Positions 1 to 8,410 are shown, numbered from the stretch's first letter. The stretch: DNA of 36,634 nt from a virus (IMGVR_UViG_3300030329_001479:1-36634); one strand, 5' to 3'. Numbers and translations: made by a program. Notes: generated by a model from the sequence alone, not told the origin.

Positions 1-2
1 GA

Positions 3-2105
3 AAGATTCCTAACGACTGGTACTCTAAACACGTATCAAAAGCAATTAAAGGTGATGTAGATGCATTAAATGATTTATCTAGAATTACAGGCAGAAGTGT
101 TAAAGATTTACAAGATGCTTTTGGTAAAATAAAAGGAGCAAAACAAGCTGTAAGATCAGTTGCAGCAGCTAAAAGCCACGTAGGAATCAAGCAGGTTAAT
201 ATAGATTTTATGGACCTTCTTAAAAAAGGAACTACTAAAAAAGAAGATTTTAAAAAATTATTAAATATTACTGAAGACGAGTTTCAAGATACCGTCAGTT
301 TTTTATTTAAAAAAGCTTATCATGACAGAAGTAAACTTAGAGGTGGAAAAATTAAAAATAGCTATCTAGGTAGTACGCTAAAAGAATTTGACGAATTAGT
401 GGGAGATGATGGACTTCTTAAAAAGATAGAAGGAGTTTCACGAAAAACTAATCAAAGAAATGCTACTGCAATGATAGAACTTGTGTTTGGTGTAGATGGT
501 ACCCATCCAAATACTAAAATGTATAATAAAATGAAAGGAAGGGTTAATGACTTTTATAAATTAACTAAAGAATTAGCTGATAACGGAATTATCTTAAATT
601 TAGACCACACTATTCCAGTAACGTTAATTGATGCCATTCAAGATACTAAATTAGGGGCAAAACCTCTTAAAGCAAATTATCAAGCAATTAGTCAAGCTTT
701 AAACATGGGATTAAAAAATAAAATAGATATTGCTTATGCAGATGCATATAAATTTGGAGATAATATTGTAAAACCCACTAACCAAAATTTAAGATTTAAA
801 AATCCTTCAAATTTAACAGGTAAGGAATTAATGAAAGTTATTGATGAAATATCGACAGGAATTGGTTTACCTGTAGGTAAAGTTTCAGACAATATGATAA
901 ATCTAGGAAACAATCCGTATTTGAGTGGTGACATGAAACAAATGATTTATAATAATTTGGTTGCTCAAAACCAGATTTCAGGAAAAGCTAAAAAATTAAA
1001 TCCAGAACTATTAAAAAAAGCAGGTTTGGATAATTTGAATTTTGATATTGCTAAAGTAGATACAGATCTTGTAGCTAAAATATTTTCTAGAGGAGATGCA
1101 AACTTTACCGAATTTGTAAGAAATCAAAGATTAATTAACAGTGGAAGTACGGGTGTTTCTTTTATGGGTGCTGGAGGATTTGATGATTTATTAAAAAGTA
1201 AAAATTTAAGAAAAGTAGGAAGCGGGCTTAGAAAAGTAGGAGCTGAATTTGAAGCAGCCTTTATTGGTGCAGACTTTTTAAATAACTTAGATAATGGAAT
1301 GGATACAGATACTGCATTTCAAACAGCATTAGAAAATGCAACACTAGGAATTTATAAAGGCGGACAAAGAAAACAGTGGGAAGATTTTCAAACTGCGGGA
1401 AAAGAATTAGGACATAATTCAGAAAATTTAGCTGAAGTTAAAAGTATTATAGATTTAGAAAAAATGTTAACTAAAGAAAAAGAACATTTAGAAAATTTAA
1501 AGAATTATTTAGAATCTGGTGATCCAACTTTAATTGATGATAACTTAGCGGACTTGCAAAAAAGAATTGCAGCGCAGGAATTATTAATACCTAAATTAGA
1601 AAAACAATTTAATGATAATGTAACTAATTTTTGGAGTAAAGATAATGCCCAAAATATTATTAGTAACTATCAAGATACAGTGGGATATGTTGCACGAAAA
1701 GAATATAATAAAAATGTAGATGATGCTTTGTTAGACAAAGGAAGAAAACATAGAGTTAACCCTGAAATGGGTTCAATTGGAAGTCCACTGTGGGAAGCTG
1801 TTTCTGATTGGAGAACTTACCTTCCACAAAATTTAATGGAGACTAGTGATGTGTTAAGACCCGTTGTAAGGGGTTTAAGAAAACTTCCAGGTGTTTTTGG
1901 AGATATTTGGGATCCAACTTCTGAACAAGCACAACTTTCTGCTATGAGTGCTGAAGAGATAGAACAAAGAGCTAAAGATTTAAATATTATAAAACAAAAC
2001 TATCATCCTGTTACCGGCAATACGATGACTGAGGGGCAGATGGAGCCTTACTATGAAAGATATTATTCACAAGGCGGAATAGCGAGTTTAAAAAAGAAAT
2101 GGTAA
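3..2105 (+). CDS. Large putative internal virion protein, 5' end outside window
   Basis: The frame is open from the first complete codon at position 3, so the ATG at 210 is only an internal methionine and the N-terminus lies upstream. About 700 residues are visible. They are mostly charged, helix-rich sequence, with a likely coiled coil encoded around 1455-1620. A segment at about 600-710 reads LDHTIP, then NYQ and a later N...K, which loosely recalls an HNH nuclease core but lacks a complete signature. The C-terminus YSQGGIASLKKKW carries the GG motif found in several other proteins here. The gene precedes the portal, a place where marine phages often keep large structural or ejection proteins. 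No family is recognised with confidence and the function is inferred from position only. Confidence 0.75.
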   Translation, partial: KIPNDWYSKHVSKAIKGDVDALNDLSRITGRSVKDLQDAFGKIKGAKQAVRSVAAAKSHVGIKQVNIDFMDLLKKGTTKKEDFKKLLNITEDEFQDTVSFLFKKAYHDRSKLRGGKIKNSYLGSTLKEFDELVGDDGLLKKIEGVSRKTNQRNATAMIELVFGVDGTHPNTKMYNKMKGRVNDFYKLTKELADNGIILNLDHTIPVTLIDAIQDTKLGAKPLKANYQAISQALNMGLKNKIDIAYADAYKFGDNIVKPTNQNLRFKNPSNLTGKELMKVIDEISTGIGLPVGKVSDNMINLGNNPYLSGDMKQMIYNNLVAQNQISGKAKKLNPELLKKAGLDNLNFDIAKVDTDLVAKIFSRGDANFTEFVRNQRLINSGSTGVSFMGAGGFDDLLKSKNLRKVGSGLRKVGAEFEAAFIGADFLNNLDNGMDTDTAFQTALENATLGIYKGGQRKQWEDFQTAGKELGHNSENLAEVKSIIDLEKMLTKEKEHLENLKNYLESGDPTLIDDNLADLQKRIAAQELLIPKLEKQFNDNVTNFWSKDNAQNIISNYQDTVGYVARKEYNKNVDDALLDKGRKHRVNPEMGSIGSPLWEAVSDWRTYLPQNLMETSDVLRPVVRGLRKLPGVFGDIWDPTSEQAQLSAMSAEEIEQRAKDLNIIKQNYHPVTGNTMTEGQMEPYYERYYSQGGIASLKKKW

Positions 2106-2248
2106 AAAACCCAACATTAGTTAAAAACATGAAGCACGTTAAATGGAAGGAAATACCCCCATTAAGAGGACCTAGTTCGCAAGGGTTGATTAAACCTAAA
2201 AAACAAGATAAGAAGAAGCAGGAGAATTTAAATGGCAGAAATAGATAA
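2099..2248 (+). CDS. Small 49-residue protein overlapping the portal start
   Basis: A 49-codon frame starts inside the end of the preceding gene (ATGGTAA overlap) and ends 17 bases inside the portal gene. It fills the only gap between these two genes. The product is basic and includes the segment IPPLRGPSSQGLI; similar short IPP-RGP-QG peptides beside the portal are familiar to me from uncultured marine phages, which is memory rather than a search. There is no convincing ribosome binding site, so translation would depend on coupling to the upstream gene. The alternative is that this is merely a portal leader. Function unknown. Confidence 0.5.
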   Translation: MVKNPTLVKNMKHVKWKEIPPLRGPSSQGLIKPKKQDKKKQENLNGRNR

Positions 2249-4718
2249 AGGTCTCCCAAACATTAAACGACCAGAAGATATCGAAGAAGAAACGATAGCA
2301 GAAGTTGATGTTGCGGAGGAATTAGGAAAAGGTCCCGTTGAAGTTATAGAAGACGAAGAAGGGGCTACAATTGATTTTGATCCAAATGCAATGCCTCTTC
2401 CAGAAGAGGGTGATCACTTTGCAAACTTAAATGATTTATTACCAGATGATGTTACTGATCCAATAGCCAATAGGCTTGAGGGAGATTATAGAGAATATAA
2501 AGCTTCACGTTCAGATTGGGAAAGAGCTTACACTGTGGGCTTAGATCTGTTAGGATTCAAATATGAAAATAGAACCGAACCTTTCCAAGGCGCGTCGGGG
2601 GCGACTCACCCGGTACTTGCTGAAGCTGTTACTCAGTTTCAGGCGCTCGCTTATAAAGAGTTACTCCCAGCTGATGGACCAGTAAGAACTCAAATCATGG
2701 GAGCATCGAATCCCCAGAAAGAACAACAGTCGCAACGTGTTAAAGATTTCATGAACTATCAACTCATGGATCAGATGAAAGAATATGAACCTGAGTTTGA
2801 TCAAATGTTATTTTATTTACCACTTGCAGGTTCTACATTTAAAAAAGTTTATTATGATGAATTATTAGGAAGAGCTGTTTCTAAATTTGTTCCAGCTGAT
2901 GATTTAATTGTGCCATACACTGCAACATCTTTACAAGATGCAACTTCAGTTTGTCATGTAATTAAAATGTCCGAAAATGATTTACGTAAACAACAAGTAA
3001 ATGGCTTTTATTCTGATATAGAATTAAATAAACCACAAGATGTAACTACAAATGAATTAAAGAAAAAAGAAAGAGAATTAGAAGGTATGACTAAATCACA
3101 AAGAGTTGAACCTTTATATACATTACTAGAATTCCACGTAGACCTTGATTTAGAAGGTTTCGAAGACGTTGGTCCCGATGGCGAACCAACAGGAATAAAA
3201 TTACCTTACATCGTTACAATCGAGCAAGGTAGTCGGAAAGTTTTGTCGATAAGACGAAACTTCGCGCCCAATGATCCAAAGAAAAATAAGATCCAATATT
3301 TCGTCCATTTCAAATTTCTGCCAGGACTTGGATTTTATGGCCTTGGACTCATTCATATGATTGGCGGATTGAGCCGTACTGCAACTGCGGCTCTCCGTCA
3401 ATTGTTAGACGCGGGAACATTATCAAATCTTCCGGCAGGATTTAAACAAAGAGGTGTCAGAGTAAAAGATGATGCTGCAAACATACAACCAGGTGAATTT
3501 AAAGATGTAGATACACCAGGAGGAAACTTAAAGGATGCATTTGTATTCTTACCGTACAAAGAACCTTCTGCTACATTATTGCAATTGATGGGAATTGTCG
3601 TTCAGGCAGGACAAAGGTTCGCGTCGATTGCTGACATGCAAGTCGGTGACGGGAACCAATCAGCAGCTGTTGGTACGACTGTAGCCCTATTAGAGCGTGG
3701 CTCACGGGTAATGTCAGCAATCCATAAAAGACTGTATGTATCGTTAAAGCAAGAATTTAAATTACTTGCTAATATCTTTAAAACTTATTTACCACCTGAA
3801 TATCCATATGATGTAGTAGGCGGACAAAGAAATATTAAAGTTCAAGATTTTGATGACAGAGTAGATATTCTACCTGTTGCTGATCCAAATATATTTTCAA
3901 TGTCACAAAGAATTTCATTAGCACAAGCTGAATTACAATTAGCTATGTCTAATCCACAAATGCACAATTTATATATGTGCTATAGAAAAATGTATGAAGC
4001 ATTAGGTGTAAAGGATATTGATAGAATATTACCACCTCCTCCACCAAATCAACCTAAAGATCCAGCGATTGAACATATTGATGCAATGGCTATGAAACCT
4101 TTCCAAGCATTTCCAGGTCAAGATCATAGAGCACACATAACTGCTCACTTAAATTTTATGGCTAGTAACTTTGTTAGAAACAATCCTAGCATTACTGCCG
4201 CATTAGAAAAAAATATTATGGAGCACATATCATTGATGGCACAAGAACAAGTACAATTAGAATTTGCACAAGAATTTCAAATGTTGCCACAAATGCAACA
4301 AGCAGCTGTGCAAAATCCACAAATGCAACAACAACTAGCTCAAATATCTCAGAAGATAGAAGCTAGAAAAGCTGTATTGATTGCAGATATGACTGAAGAG
4401 TTCTTAAAAGAAGAAAAAACAATTACATCTCAATTCGATCATGATCCATTACTTAAATTAAAACAAAGAGAAGTAGATCTTAAAGCTATGGAGAGTGAAC
4501 GTAAACAACAAGAAACAGATGCAAGAATTAATTTAGATAAAGCTAAGATGGTTCAGAATAGACAGATTACTGATGATAAACTGGAGCAGAACGAAGACTT
4601 AGCTCAATTGAGAGCAGATACAGCTATTGAGAAATCATTGATATCTGCTGATGTTAAACTGACTTCAGACAAAATGAAGGCTAAAGATGTAAAGACCTTG
4701 AAAGGTCCTAAATCTTAG
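2232..4718 (+). CDS. Portal protein (head-tail connector)
   Basis: An 828-residue protein with an acidic N-terminus (about residues 1-75), a mixed alpha/beta core containing a segment on the envelope-free portal pattern (FQGASGATHPVLAEA, about 118-132), and a long Gln/Met/Lys-rich helical C-terminus (about 640-820). Length and layout fit the large portal proteins of P22-like and marine podoviruses, which form the dodecameric ring through which DNA is packaged and ejected. AGGAG lies at a good distance before the ATG. The product precedes the capsid module, as expected. Codon use is patchy: about 2580-2740, 3150-3420 and 3595-3730 use many more CG-containing codons than the rest of the gene. 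I am fairly sure of the portal role and less sure of the family. Confidence 0.85.
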   Translation: MAEIDKGLPNIKRPEDIEEETIAEVDVAEELGKGPVEVIEDEEGATIDFDPNAMPLPEEGDHFANLNDLLPDDVTDPIANRLEGDYREYKASRSDWERAYTVGLDLLGFKYENRTEPFQGASGATHPVLAEAVTQFQALAYKELLPADGPVRTQIMGASNPQKEQQSQRVKDFMNYQLMDQMKEYEPEFDQMLFYLPLAGSTFKKVYYDELLGRAVSKFVPADDLIVPYTATSLQDATSVCHVIKMSENDLRKQQVNGFYSDIELNKPQDVTTNELKKKERELEGMTKSQRVEPLYTLLEFHVDLDLEGFEDVGPDGEPTGIKLPYIVTIEQGSRKVLSIRRNFAPNDPKKNKIQYFVHFKFLPGLGFYGLGLIHMIGGLSRTATAALRQLLDAGTLSNLPAGFKQRGVRVKDDAANIQPGEFKDVDTPGGNLKDAFVFLPYKEPSATLLQLMGIVVQAGQRFASIADMQVGDGNQSAAVGTTVALLERGSRVMSAIHKRLYVSLKQEFKLLANIFKTYLPPEYPYDVVGGQRNIKVQDFDDRVDILPVADPNIFSMSQRISLAQAELQLAMSNPQMHNLYMCYRKMYEALGVKDIDRILPPPPPNQPKDPAIEHIDAMAMKPFQAFPGQDHRAHITAHLNFMASNFVRNNPSITAALEKNIMEHISLMAQEQVQLEFAQEFQMLPQMQQAAVQNPQMQQQLAQISQKIEARKAVLIADMTEEFLKEEKTITSQFDHDPLLKLKQREVDLKAMESERKQQETDARINLDKAKMVQNRQITDDKLEQNEDLAQLRADTAIEKSLISADVKLTSDKMKAKDVKTLKGPKS

Positions 4719-4743
4719 TATATATCAAACCTAGGAGAAAAAT

Positions 4744-4977
4744 ATGGCTAAAGAAGGCAAAGGATACAATCAGTCAATGTTCACTAATAAAGACGGTTAT
4801 CTTAAAGGTGGCAATAATATTTCTATTCCTTCTCAAAATATTCATTTAGATCCAAGATCTAAAACAAGTATTAGAGGAAGAAATTATATTGCTCAAGGAG
4901 ATAAAGTAACTGTTAGAAGTACAGGTGGCAAAGGCTCTAGTACAAAAGCTAGAAAACAAACAGCAACTTGGTACTAA
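4744..4977 (+). CDS. Small basic protein downstream of portal, function unknown
   Basis: A 77-residue Gly-, Ser- and Lys-rich protein that starts after AGGAG (CTAGGAGAAAAAT). Its content (GGNNISIPSQN, RNYIAQGDKVTVRSTGG) suggests a small beta-rich structural piece rather than an enzyme. No signal peptide or membrane segment is seen. It lies 25 bases after the portal gene and 3 bases before the holin-like gene, so it is co-transcribed with them. A minor head or connector-associated protein is possible, but nothing in the sequence proves it. Confidence 0.7.
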   Translation: MAKEGKGYNQSMFTNKDGYLKGGNNISIPSQNIHLDPRSKTSIRGRNYIAQGDKVTVRSTGGKGSSTKARKQTATWY

Positions 4978-4980
4978 TCT

Positions 4981-5367
4981 ATGGCTTGGTTTACTCTAGC
5001 AAAACTTGCTTTACAGGCAGGTGGTAAAATTTATGCTAATAGACAAAAAGCAAAAGTTGCTATGTCTGATGCACAACTTTTACACGCAGAGCGTCAAGCT
5101 CGTGGTGAGGAAGCTTACCAGGGTAAACTTTTAGAAGCCCGTCAATCAGACTACAAGGACGAATTTGTCCTCGTGATTATTTCGGCGCCCATCATTGTGT
5201 TAATGTGGGCAGTCATGTCGGACGATCCGTCGGCAATGGAGAAGGTAAAACTTTTCTTCGAATATTTCCAGTCGTTACCGTCATGGTTCACAAATTTGTG
5301 GATTTTGGTCGTTGCGAGCATTTTTGGGATAAAGGGAACTCAGATCTTCAGGAATGGTAAAAAATAA
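4981..5367 (+). CDS. Holin-like membrane protein, two hydrophobic segments
   Basis: A 128-residue protein with an N-terminal amphipathic half (Ala-, Gln- and Arg-rich, about 1-55) and two hydrophobic stretches at about residues 61-80 (EFVLVIISAPIIVLMWAVMS) and 103-118. The C-terminal pattern, SLPSW followed by a hydrophobic run and GIKGTQIF, recalls the GTA-type 3-TM holin family (PF11351), in which a short lead-in to the second membrane segment is typical. It would permeabilise the inner membrane for release of the endolysin, but it stands 30 kb from the endolysin gene. No Shine-Dalgarno is obvious; the start is 3 bases after the previous stop. Codons from about 5150 to 5345 are CG-rich compared with the surroundings. 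A structural membrane protein is the alternative. Confidence 0.6.
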   Translation: MAWFTLAKLALQAGGKIYANRQKAKVAMSDAQLLHAERQARGEEAYQGKLLEARQSDYKDEFVLVIISAPIIVLMWAVMSDDPSAMEKVKLFFEYFQSLPSWFTNLWILVVASIFGIKGTQIFRNGKK

Positions 5368-5414
5368 GGTGGACACTAAATAATAAAAATAATATAAATA
5401 ACTAAGGAGAAAAT

Positions 5415-5654
5415 ATGAGAAACGATTTTGGAACAAGACCTTATAAATCTAGATTCCCATACAAAAGTAGTAAATCTGCTGGAAGAAAAAAATTCAAGCA
5501 GGGATACAAAGCTAGAGAAGATGAATCTCTAGGTATGAGAACTGGAAAAGAATCTACTAAGAAACAATCTATGAAAGATCGTAGAGATGAATCTTATGGA
5601 GCTTGGGGTAAAAGAAAAGCTAAGTTCGGACGTAAGAACAAAGTTAATAAGTAG
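5415..5654 (+). CDS. Small, highly basic protein, unknown function
   Basis: A 79-residue protein very rich in Lys and Arg with a duplicated-looking DES pattern: DESLGMRTGKES, then DRRDESYGAWGKR. AAGGAG precedes the ATG (CTAAGGAGAAAAT). Its charge suggests binding to DNA or to acidic virion proteins. Comparable short DES-G-K-KQSMK proteins are familiar from marine phage genomes, but I know no assigned role. It starts a run of small basic genes with tiny intergenic gaps that ends at the co-chaperonin. Confidence 0.7.
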   Translation: MRNDFGTRPYKSRFPYKSSKSAGRKKFKQGYKAREDESLGMRTGKESTKKQSMKDRRDESYGAWGKRKAKFGRKNKVNK

Positions 5655-5659
5655 GACTT

Positions 5660-5983
5660 ATGGGTATAATAACTAAAGGAATGGGAGCGATCCTTAAAGG
5701 CAAGCTCAAACCTAAATCTAAATCTAATTTTATTAAAGATAAAACTGGAACTATTGTAGGCGTTAAACCTGGAACAGGTAAAGTGCCTTGGTACATTGAT
5801 GCATCAGGAAAAAATTTACAAAAAAGAGCTCAAACAGTTAAGACTTGGAGTAAAGTTAAAACTATAGATAAAATAGCGGGTGCCGAAAAGAAAATTAAAG
5901 AAGGAACAAAAGAACTTAAAAAACTAAGAGAAACTGGTTGGACTAAACGAATCGGTAAACAATATTTTCCAAAGGCAAAATAA
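5660..5983 (+). CDS. Small basic protein of the KGMGA N-terminal family
   Basis: A 107-residue basic protein starting MGIITKGMGAILKG. The same ITKGMGA start occurs in the products of 13012-13281 and 28753-28968, so the three form a paralogous or domain-sharing set within this phage. The rest is Lys-rich (more than one helix with KK runs) with no membrane segment. Its stop overlaps the next start (TAATG). An amphipathic N-terminal helix that docks onto a virion or membrane surface would be one reading; this is inference. Confidence 0.7.
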   Translation: MGIITKGMGAILKGKLKPKSKSNFIKDKTGTIVGVKPGTGKVPWYIDASGKNLQKRAQTVKTWSKVKTIDKIAGAEKKIKEGTKELKKLRETGWTKRIGKQYFPKAK

Positions 5984-6312
5984 TGAGATTTTTTAGATCA
6001 CCAAACTCTGGACAAACATCTTTGACTTTACAACACAGTACAAGTCCAGCATCTGGTTATAGACCAGCTTTAGGTCATAATAGAGATGGCTATCCTACTG
6101 GAGGAATTCCTATTCATGGATATAGATCCGGTGGAAGAGTTGGTTTAAAAAAAGGTAAATCAGCAAAGAACTGGATACAATCAGTAAATAAATCAATCAA
6201 GAAACGTGGAACTAAAGGAAAGTGTACACCTATTACAAAAAAAGGTTGCACTGGAAGAGCAAAAGCTTTAGCAAAGACATTTAAGAAAATGGCTAAGAAA
6301 AGGAAATCATAA
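5983..6312 (+). CDS. Small basic protein with GGRVG motif and paired cysteines
   Basis: A 109-residue protein, start coupled by TAATG to the previous gene. The first half is Ser/Gly/Pro-rich and ends in YRSGGRVGLKKG, one of the clearest copies of the GG motif recurring in this window. The C-terminal half is strongly basic and contains GTKGKCTPITKKGCTGRA, with two cysteines nine residues apart, followed by ALAKTFKKMAKKRK. The Cys pair could form a disulfide or bind metal only together with another pair, which is not present. The charge pattern fits a nucleic-acid-binding or internal head protein. Function unknown. Confidence 0.7.
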   Translation: MRFFRSPNSGQTSLTLQHSTSPASGYRPALGHNRDGYPTGGIPIHGYRSGGRVGLKKGKSAKNWIQSVNKSIKKRGTKGKCTPITKKGCTGRAKALAKTFKKMAKKRKS

Positions 6313-6605
6313 TGGGAAAAAGAATCAACAGTTCAACACTAAGAAAAGCAACTGAACTTATGAAAAAAATTGCAACACGAAAAGGATATTTTGATAAAAA
6401 TCCTGGTGGCGGAAAAGATGCGCGTAAATTTAACATAGGTGGAAGAGCTAACTTACTAGAAGAAATGGGTCGTATCGATGCAAGAAGACACCCTGATGCA
6501 GCAGATAGAGCTGAGAAAAGAAGAGTTATTGGAGAATTAAACAGAGGCTATAGTTCTGGTGGTGCAGTTCTTAAAGGCAAAAAAGTAGGGTGTCAAATTA
6601 AGTAA
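6312..6605 (+). CDS. Small basic protein with two GG motifs
   Basis: A 97-residue Lys/Arg-rich helical protein beginning at a TAATG junction with AAGGA upstream. It contains NIGGRANLLEEMGRID in the middle and YSSGGAVLKGKK near the C-terminus, both matching the GG motif seen in its neighbours. A single cysteine lies near the end (VGCQIK). No catalytic signature is visible. It belongs to the cluster of small basic genes between portal and co-chaperonin and is likely co-expressed with them. Confidence 0.7.
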   Translation: MGKRINSSTLRKATELMKKIATRKGYFDKNPGGGKDARKFNIGGRANLLEEMGRIDARRHPDAADRAEKRRVIGELNRGYSSGGAVLKGKKVGCQIK

Positions 6606-6781
6606 TGGAAATTTTAAAGAAAATATGGAACTTCCTATTTGGAAGTAAAAAAGAAGAAGCTTTTGTAGAAGAATCTTCTGCAGAAGAAAAGAAAGAAGAA
6701 TCAACAGTTCAACACTGTGGTTCTCATATAAGATTTAGAAAGACTTGTCCTGATTGTTTAAGAGCAATTGGGGTTATATAA
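6605..6781 (+). CDS. 58-residue protein with zinc-knuckle-like C-terminus
   Basis: A 58-codon frame that begins on the last base of the preceding stop (TAATG) and ends one base before the next start, so it fits precisely between two genes. The N-terminus is hydrophobic and basic (MEILKKIWNFLFGSKK), which could be an amphipathic membrane-surface helix. A Glu/Lys-rich linker follows. The C-terminus has H37, C38, then C48-P-D-C51, a plausible four-ligand zinc site of the short knuckle or ribbon type. No family is recognised. The exact fit between neighbours and the cysteine pattern argue for a real gene; metal binding is inferred. Confidence 0.65.
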   Translation: MEILKKIWNFLFGSKKEEAFVEESSAEEKKEESTVQHCGSHIRFRKTCPDCLRAIGVI

Positions 6782-6782
6782 T

Positions 6783-7034
6783 ATGGCTGATTTAGAAAAC
6801 GTAATTTATAAATTAAAAAGAGCACTTAATAACCGAATACAGCAATTAGCAATCTCTGTAACGTCCGGAGGGGTTGACAATATGGAAACATATAAGTATA
6901 TTATAGGACAAATTAACGCCCTAGAGGCAACTAAACAGGAAATCTCTAACCTGCTAGACGATAAGGAGCAAAATGAAAATACAGGGACAGTCATTAACAT
7001 CAACGGCAGCAAGCCCAAAAATCCTAACACCTAA
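6783..7034 (+). CDS. Small helical protein, unknown function
   Basis: An 83-residue protein from ATG 6783; an upstream in-frame TTG at 6768 is less likely because the ATG directly follows the previous stop. It is alpha-helical (VIYKLKRALNNRIQQLA, then an Ile/Leu/Gln-rich helix) with an Asn-rich tail, and lacks Cys or membrane segments. Its last 62 bases overlap the co-chaperonin gene in another frame, including that gene's Shine-Dalgarno. A promoter-like sequence lies inside it at 6874-6902. Small helical proteins here may be assembly factors; no function can be assigned. Confidence 0.65.
   Translation: MADLENVIYKLKRALNNRIQQLAISVTSGGVDNMETYKYIIGQINALEATKQEISNLLDDKEQNENTGTVININGSKPKNPNT
6874..6902 (+). 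promoter_or_regulatory. Near-consensus sigma70 promoter upstream of co-chaperonin
   Basis: TTGACA and TATATT are separated by 17 bases, 11 of 12 consensus matches. It lies inside the coding sequence of 6783-7034 and about 70 bases before the co-chaperonin start, so it could drive the co-chaperonin, scaffold and capsid genes. The reading frame explains the sequence too, so coincidence is possible. Confidence 0.45.
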
Positions 7035-7425
7035 AAAAGAATTAGTTGGATTAAAAAAATCAGAAGAACAGAAAACAGTTACAAACGAAAAAGATAAACT
7101 TCCTCAACCAACAGGTTGGAGAATTTTAGTCCTACCTTTTAAAATGAATGAAAAAACTAAAGGTGGAGTTATTATAAATGAATCAACATTAGAACGTCAA
7201 CAAGTTGCATCACAATGCGGAAACGTATTAGCGATGGGATCAGAATGTTATAAGGATAAAGAGAGATATCCAACAGGTCCATGGTGCAAGATTGGTGACT
7301 GGGTGGTCTTTGCTCGTTATGCCGGATCACGAATAAATATTGAAGGTGGAGAAGTAAGGTTGTTAAATGAAGATGAAATTTTAGCAACTGTCAAGAATCC
7401 AGAGGATATCTTGCATAAATACTAA
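6973..7425 (+). CDS. groES-like: GroES-like co-chaperonin
   Basis: A 150-residue protein with a roughly 45-residue unstructured extension and a GroES fold at about residues 46-141. Family signatures are clear: GWRILVLPF, EKTKGGVII (mobile-loop region, about 60-68), GNVLAMG, IGDWVVFARYAGS, and LNEDEILATV. GroES proteins cap the GroEL chamber; phage versions such as T4 gp31 replace the host GroES so that the capsid protein fits. No GroEL is in the window, so a host GroEL partner is expected. AAGGAG seven bases before ATG 6973 decides the start despite the overlap with the previous gene. The position just before the scaffold and capsid genes supports a capsid-folding role. Confidence 0.88.
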   Translation: MKIQGQSLTSTAASPKILTPKKELVGLKKSEEQKTVTNEKDKLPQPTGWRILVLPFKMNEKTKGGVIINESTLERQQVASQCGNVLAMGSECYKDKERYPTGPWCKIGDWVVFARYAGSRINIEGGEVRLLNEDEILATVKNPEDILHKY

Positions 7426-7444
7426 ACATAGAAGGAGAAAAACT

Positions 7445-8410
7445 ATGCCAGAAGAAGAAAAGAAAACAGTAGATATTGACACATCGGGTCCCGGTGCGGA
7501 AGTAACTATTGAAGAAAAAAAGGATGAAGCTGTTATTGAAACAGAAGCTCCTCAAGAGGAAACCACGGAACAAGAAACACAAAAAGAAGAAACACAAAAA
7601 GAAGAAACAGTAAAAGAAATAAAAAAGGAACAAAAACAAGAAGACTCTAAGTTAGAGGATTACAGTAAAGGTGTTCAATCACGTATTGCTAAATTGACTC
7701 GTAAGATGAGAGAAGCAGAACGTAGAGAAGCAGCTGCTGTAGAGTATGCCTCTGCATTAGAACAAAAAAGAAAACTTGATCAGGAAAGATTTCAAAAAAT
7801 TGATTCTGATTATAGTAAGAAAGTTGAGGAGCATGTAAAAACTGGAATGGAATCTGCGCAGAAAAGTTTAGCGCAAGCCATTGAATCAGGTGATGCAGCT
7901 GCTCAAGTCGAAGCAAATAAACGTATTGCCGAACTAGCGTTCGAAAATGCGAAAATACAACAACAAAGAGTTGTACAGGAAGAGAAACCTGCACAGCTTT
8001 CTGACGGTGGAAAACTACCAGAAAGAACTCCACAATCATTACCTGAAGCTGATCCTATGGCTGAAGATTGGGCTGCTAGAAACAAATGGTTCGGAACTAA
8101 CCGAGCTATGACGTTTACAGCGTTCGAGATTCACAAAGATCTAGTGGAAAAAGAAGGTTATGATCCTAAAACAAATGAATACTATGAGGAAATTGACAAG
8201 CGTATAAGAGTTGACTTTCCAAGTAAATTTGATAATAGTGGAGACATACAAACGACTAGACCCGTTCAGTCGGTGGCTTCTGCAACACGAAGTGCAAAAA
8301 CTGGTCGCAAACAAATGAGACTCACATCATCTCAAGTAGCAATAGCTAAAAAATTGAATGTGCCACTCGAAGAATATGCAAAACAATTAAAACTCACGAA
8401 GGAGGCATAA
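7445..8410 (+). CDS. Putative capsid scaffolding protein
   Basis: A 321-residue protein without recognisable enzyme motifs. Residues 1-70 are very acidic and include a tandem ETQKE repeat; residues about 75-175 form a long charged coiled coil with alternating Lys/Arg and Glu; the C-terminal part (about 205-321) is mixed and ends in a basic helix (VAIAKKLNVPLEEYAKQLK). An acidic, coiled-coil protein two to three genes before the major capsid protein is the usual sign of a scaffold, which is then expelled or degraded. AAGGAG precedes the ATG. The assignment rests on composition and position, not on family recognition. Confidence 0.65.
   Translation: MPEEEKKTVDIDTSGPGAEVTIEEKKDEAVIETEAPQEETTEQETQKEETQKEETVKEIKKEQKQEDSKLEDYSKGVQSRIAKLTRKMREAERREAAAVEYASALEQKRKLDQERFQKIDSDYSKKVEEHVKTGMESAQKSLAQAIESGDAAAQVEANKRIAELAFENAKIQQQRVVQEEKPAQLSDGGKLPERTPQSLPEADPMAEDWAARNKWFGTNRAMTFTAFEIHKDLVEKEGYDPKTNEYYEEIDKRIRVDFPSKFDNSGDIQTTRPVQSVASATRSAKTGRKQMRLTSSQVAIAKKLNVPLEEYAKQLKLTKEA
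7574..7618 (+). repeat. Three 15-base tandem repeats in the scaffold gene
   Basis: GAAACACAAAAAGAA occurs twice in a row at 7574-7603, then once as a near copy (GAAACAGTAAAAGAA). It encodes the acidic ETQKE repeats of the scaffold's flexible N-terminus and keeps the reading frame. Confidence 0.85.

Noticed and set aside
5368-5414. TATAAATAA in the gap before 5415 as a promoter
   Set aside because: No matching -35 element; the gap is simply A-T-rich.
7391-7639. Leftward open frames opposite the Glu/Lys-rich scaffold gene (Phe/Leu/Cys-rich)
   Set aside because: The composition is just the reverse complement of AAG/GAA repeats; no ribosome site and both flanks are on the other strand.
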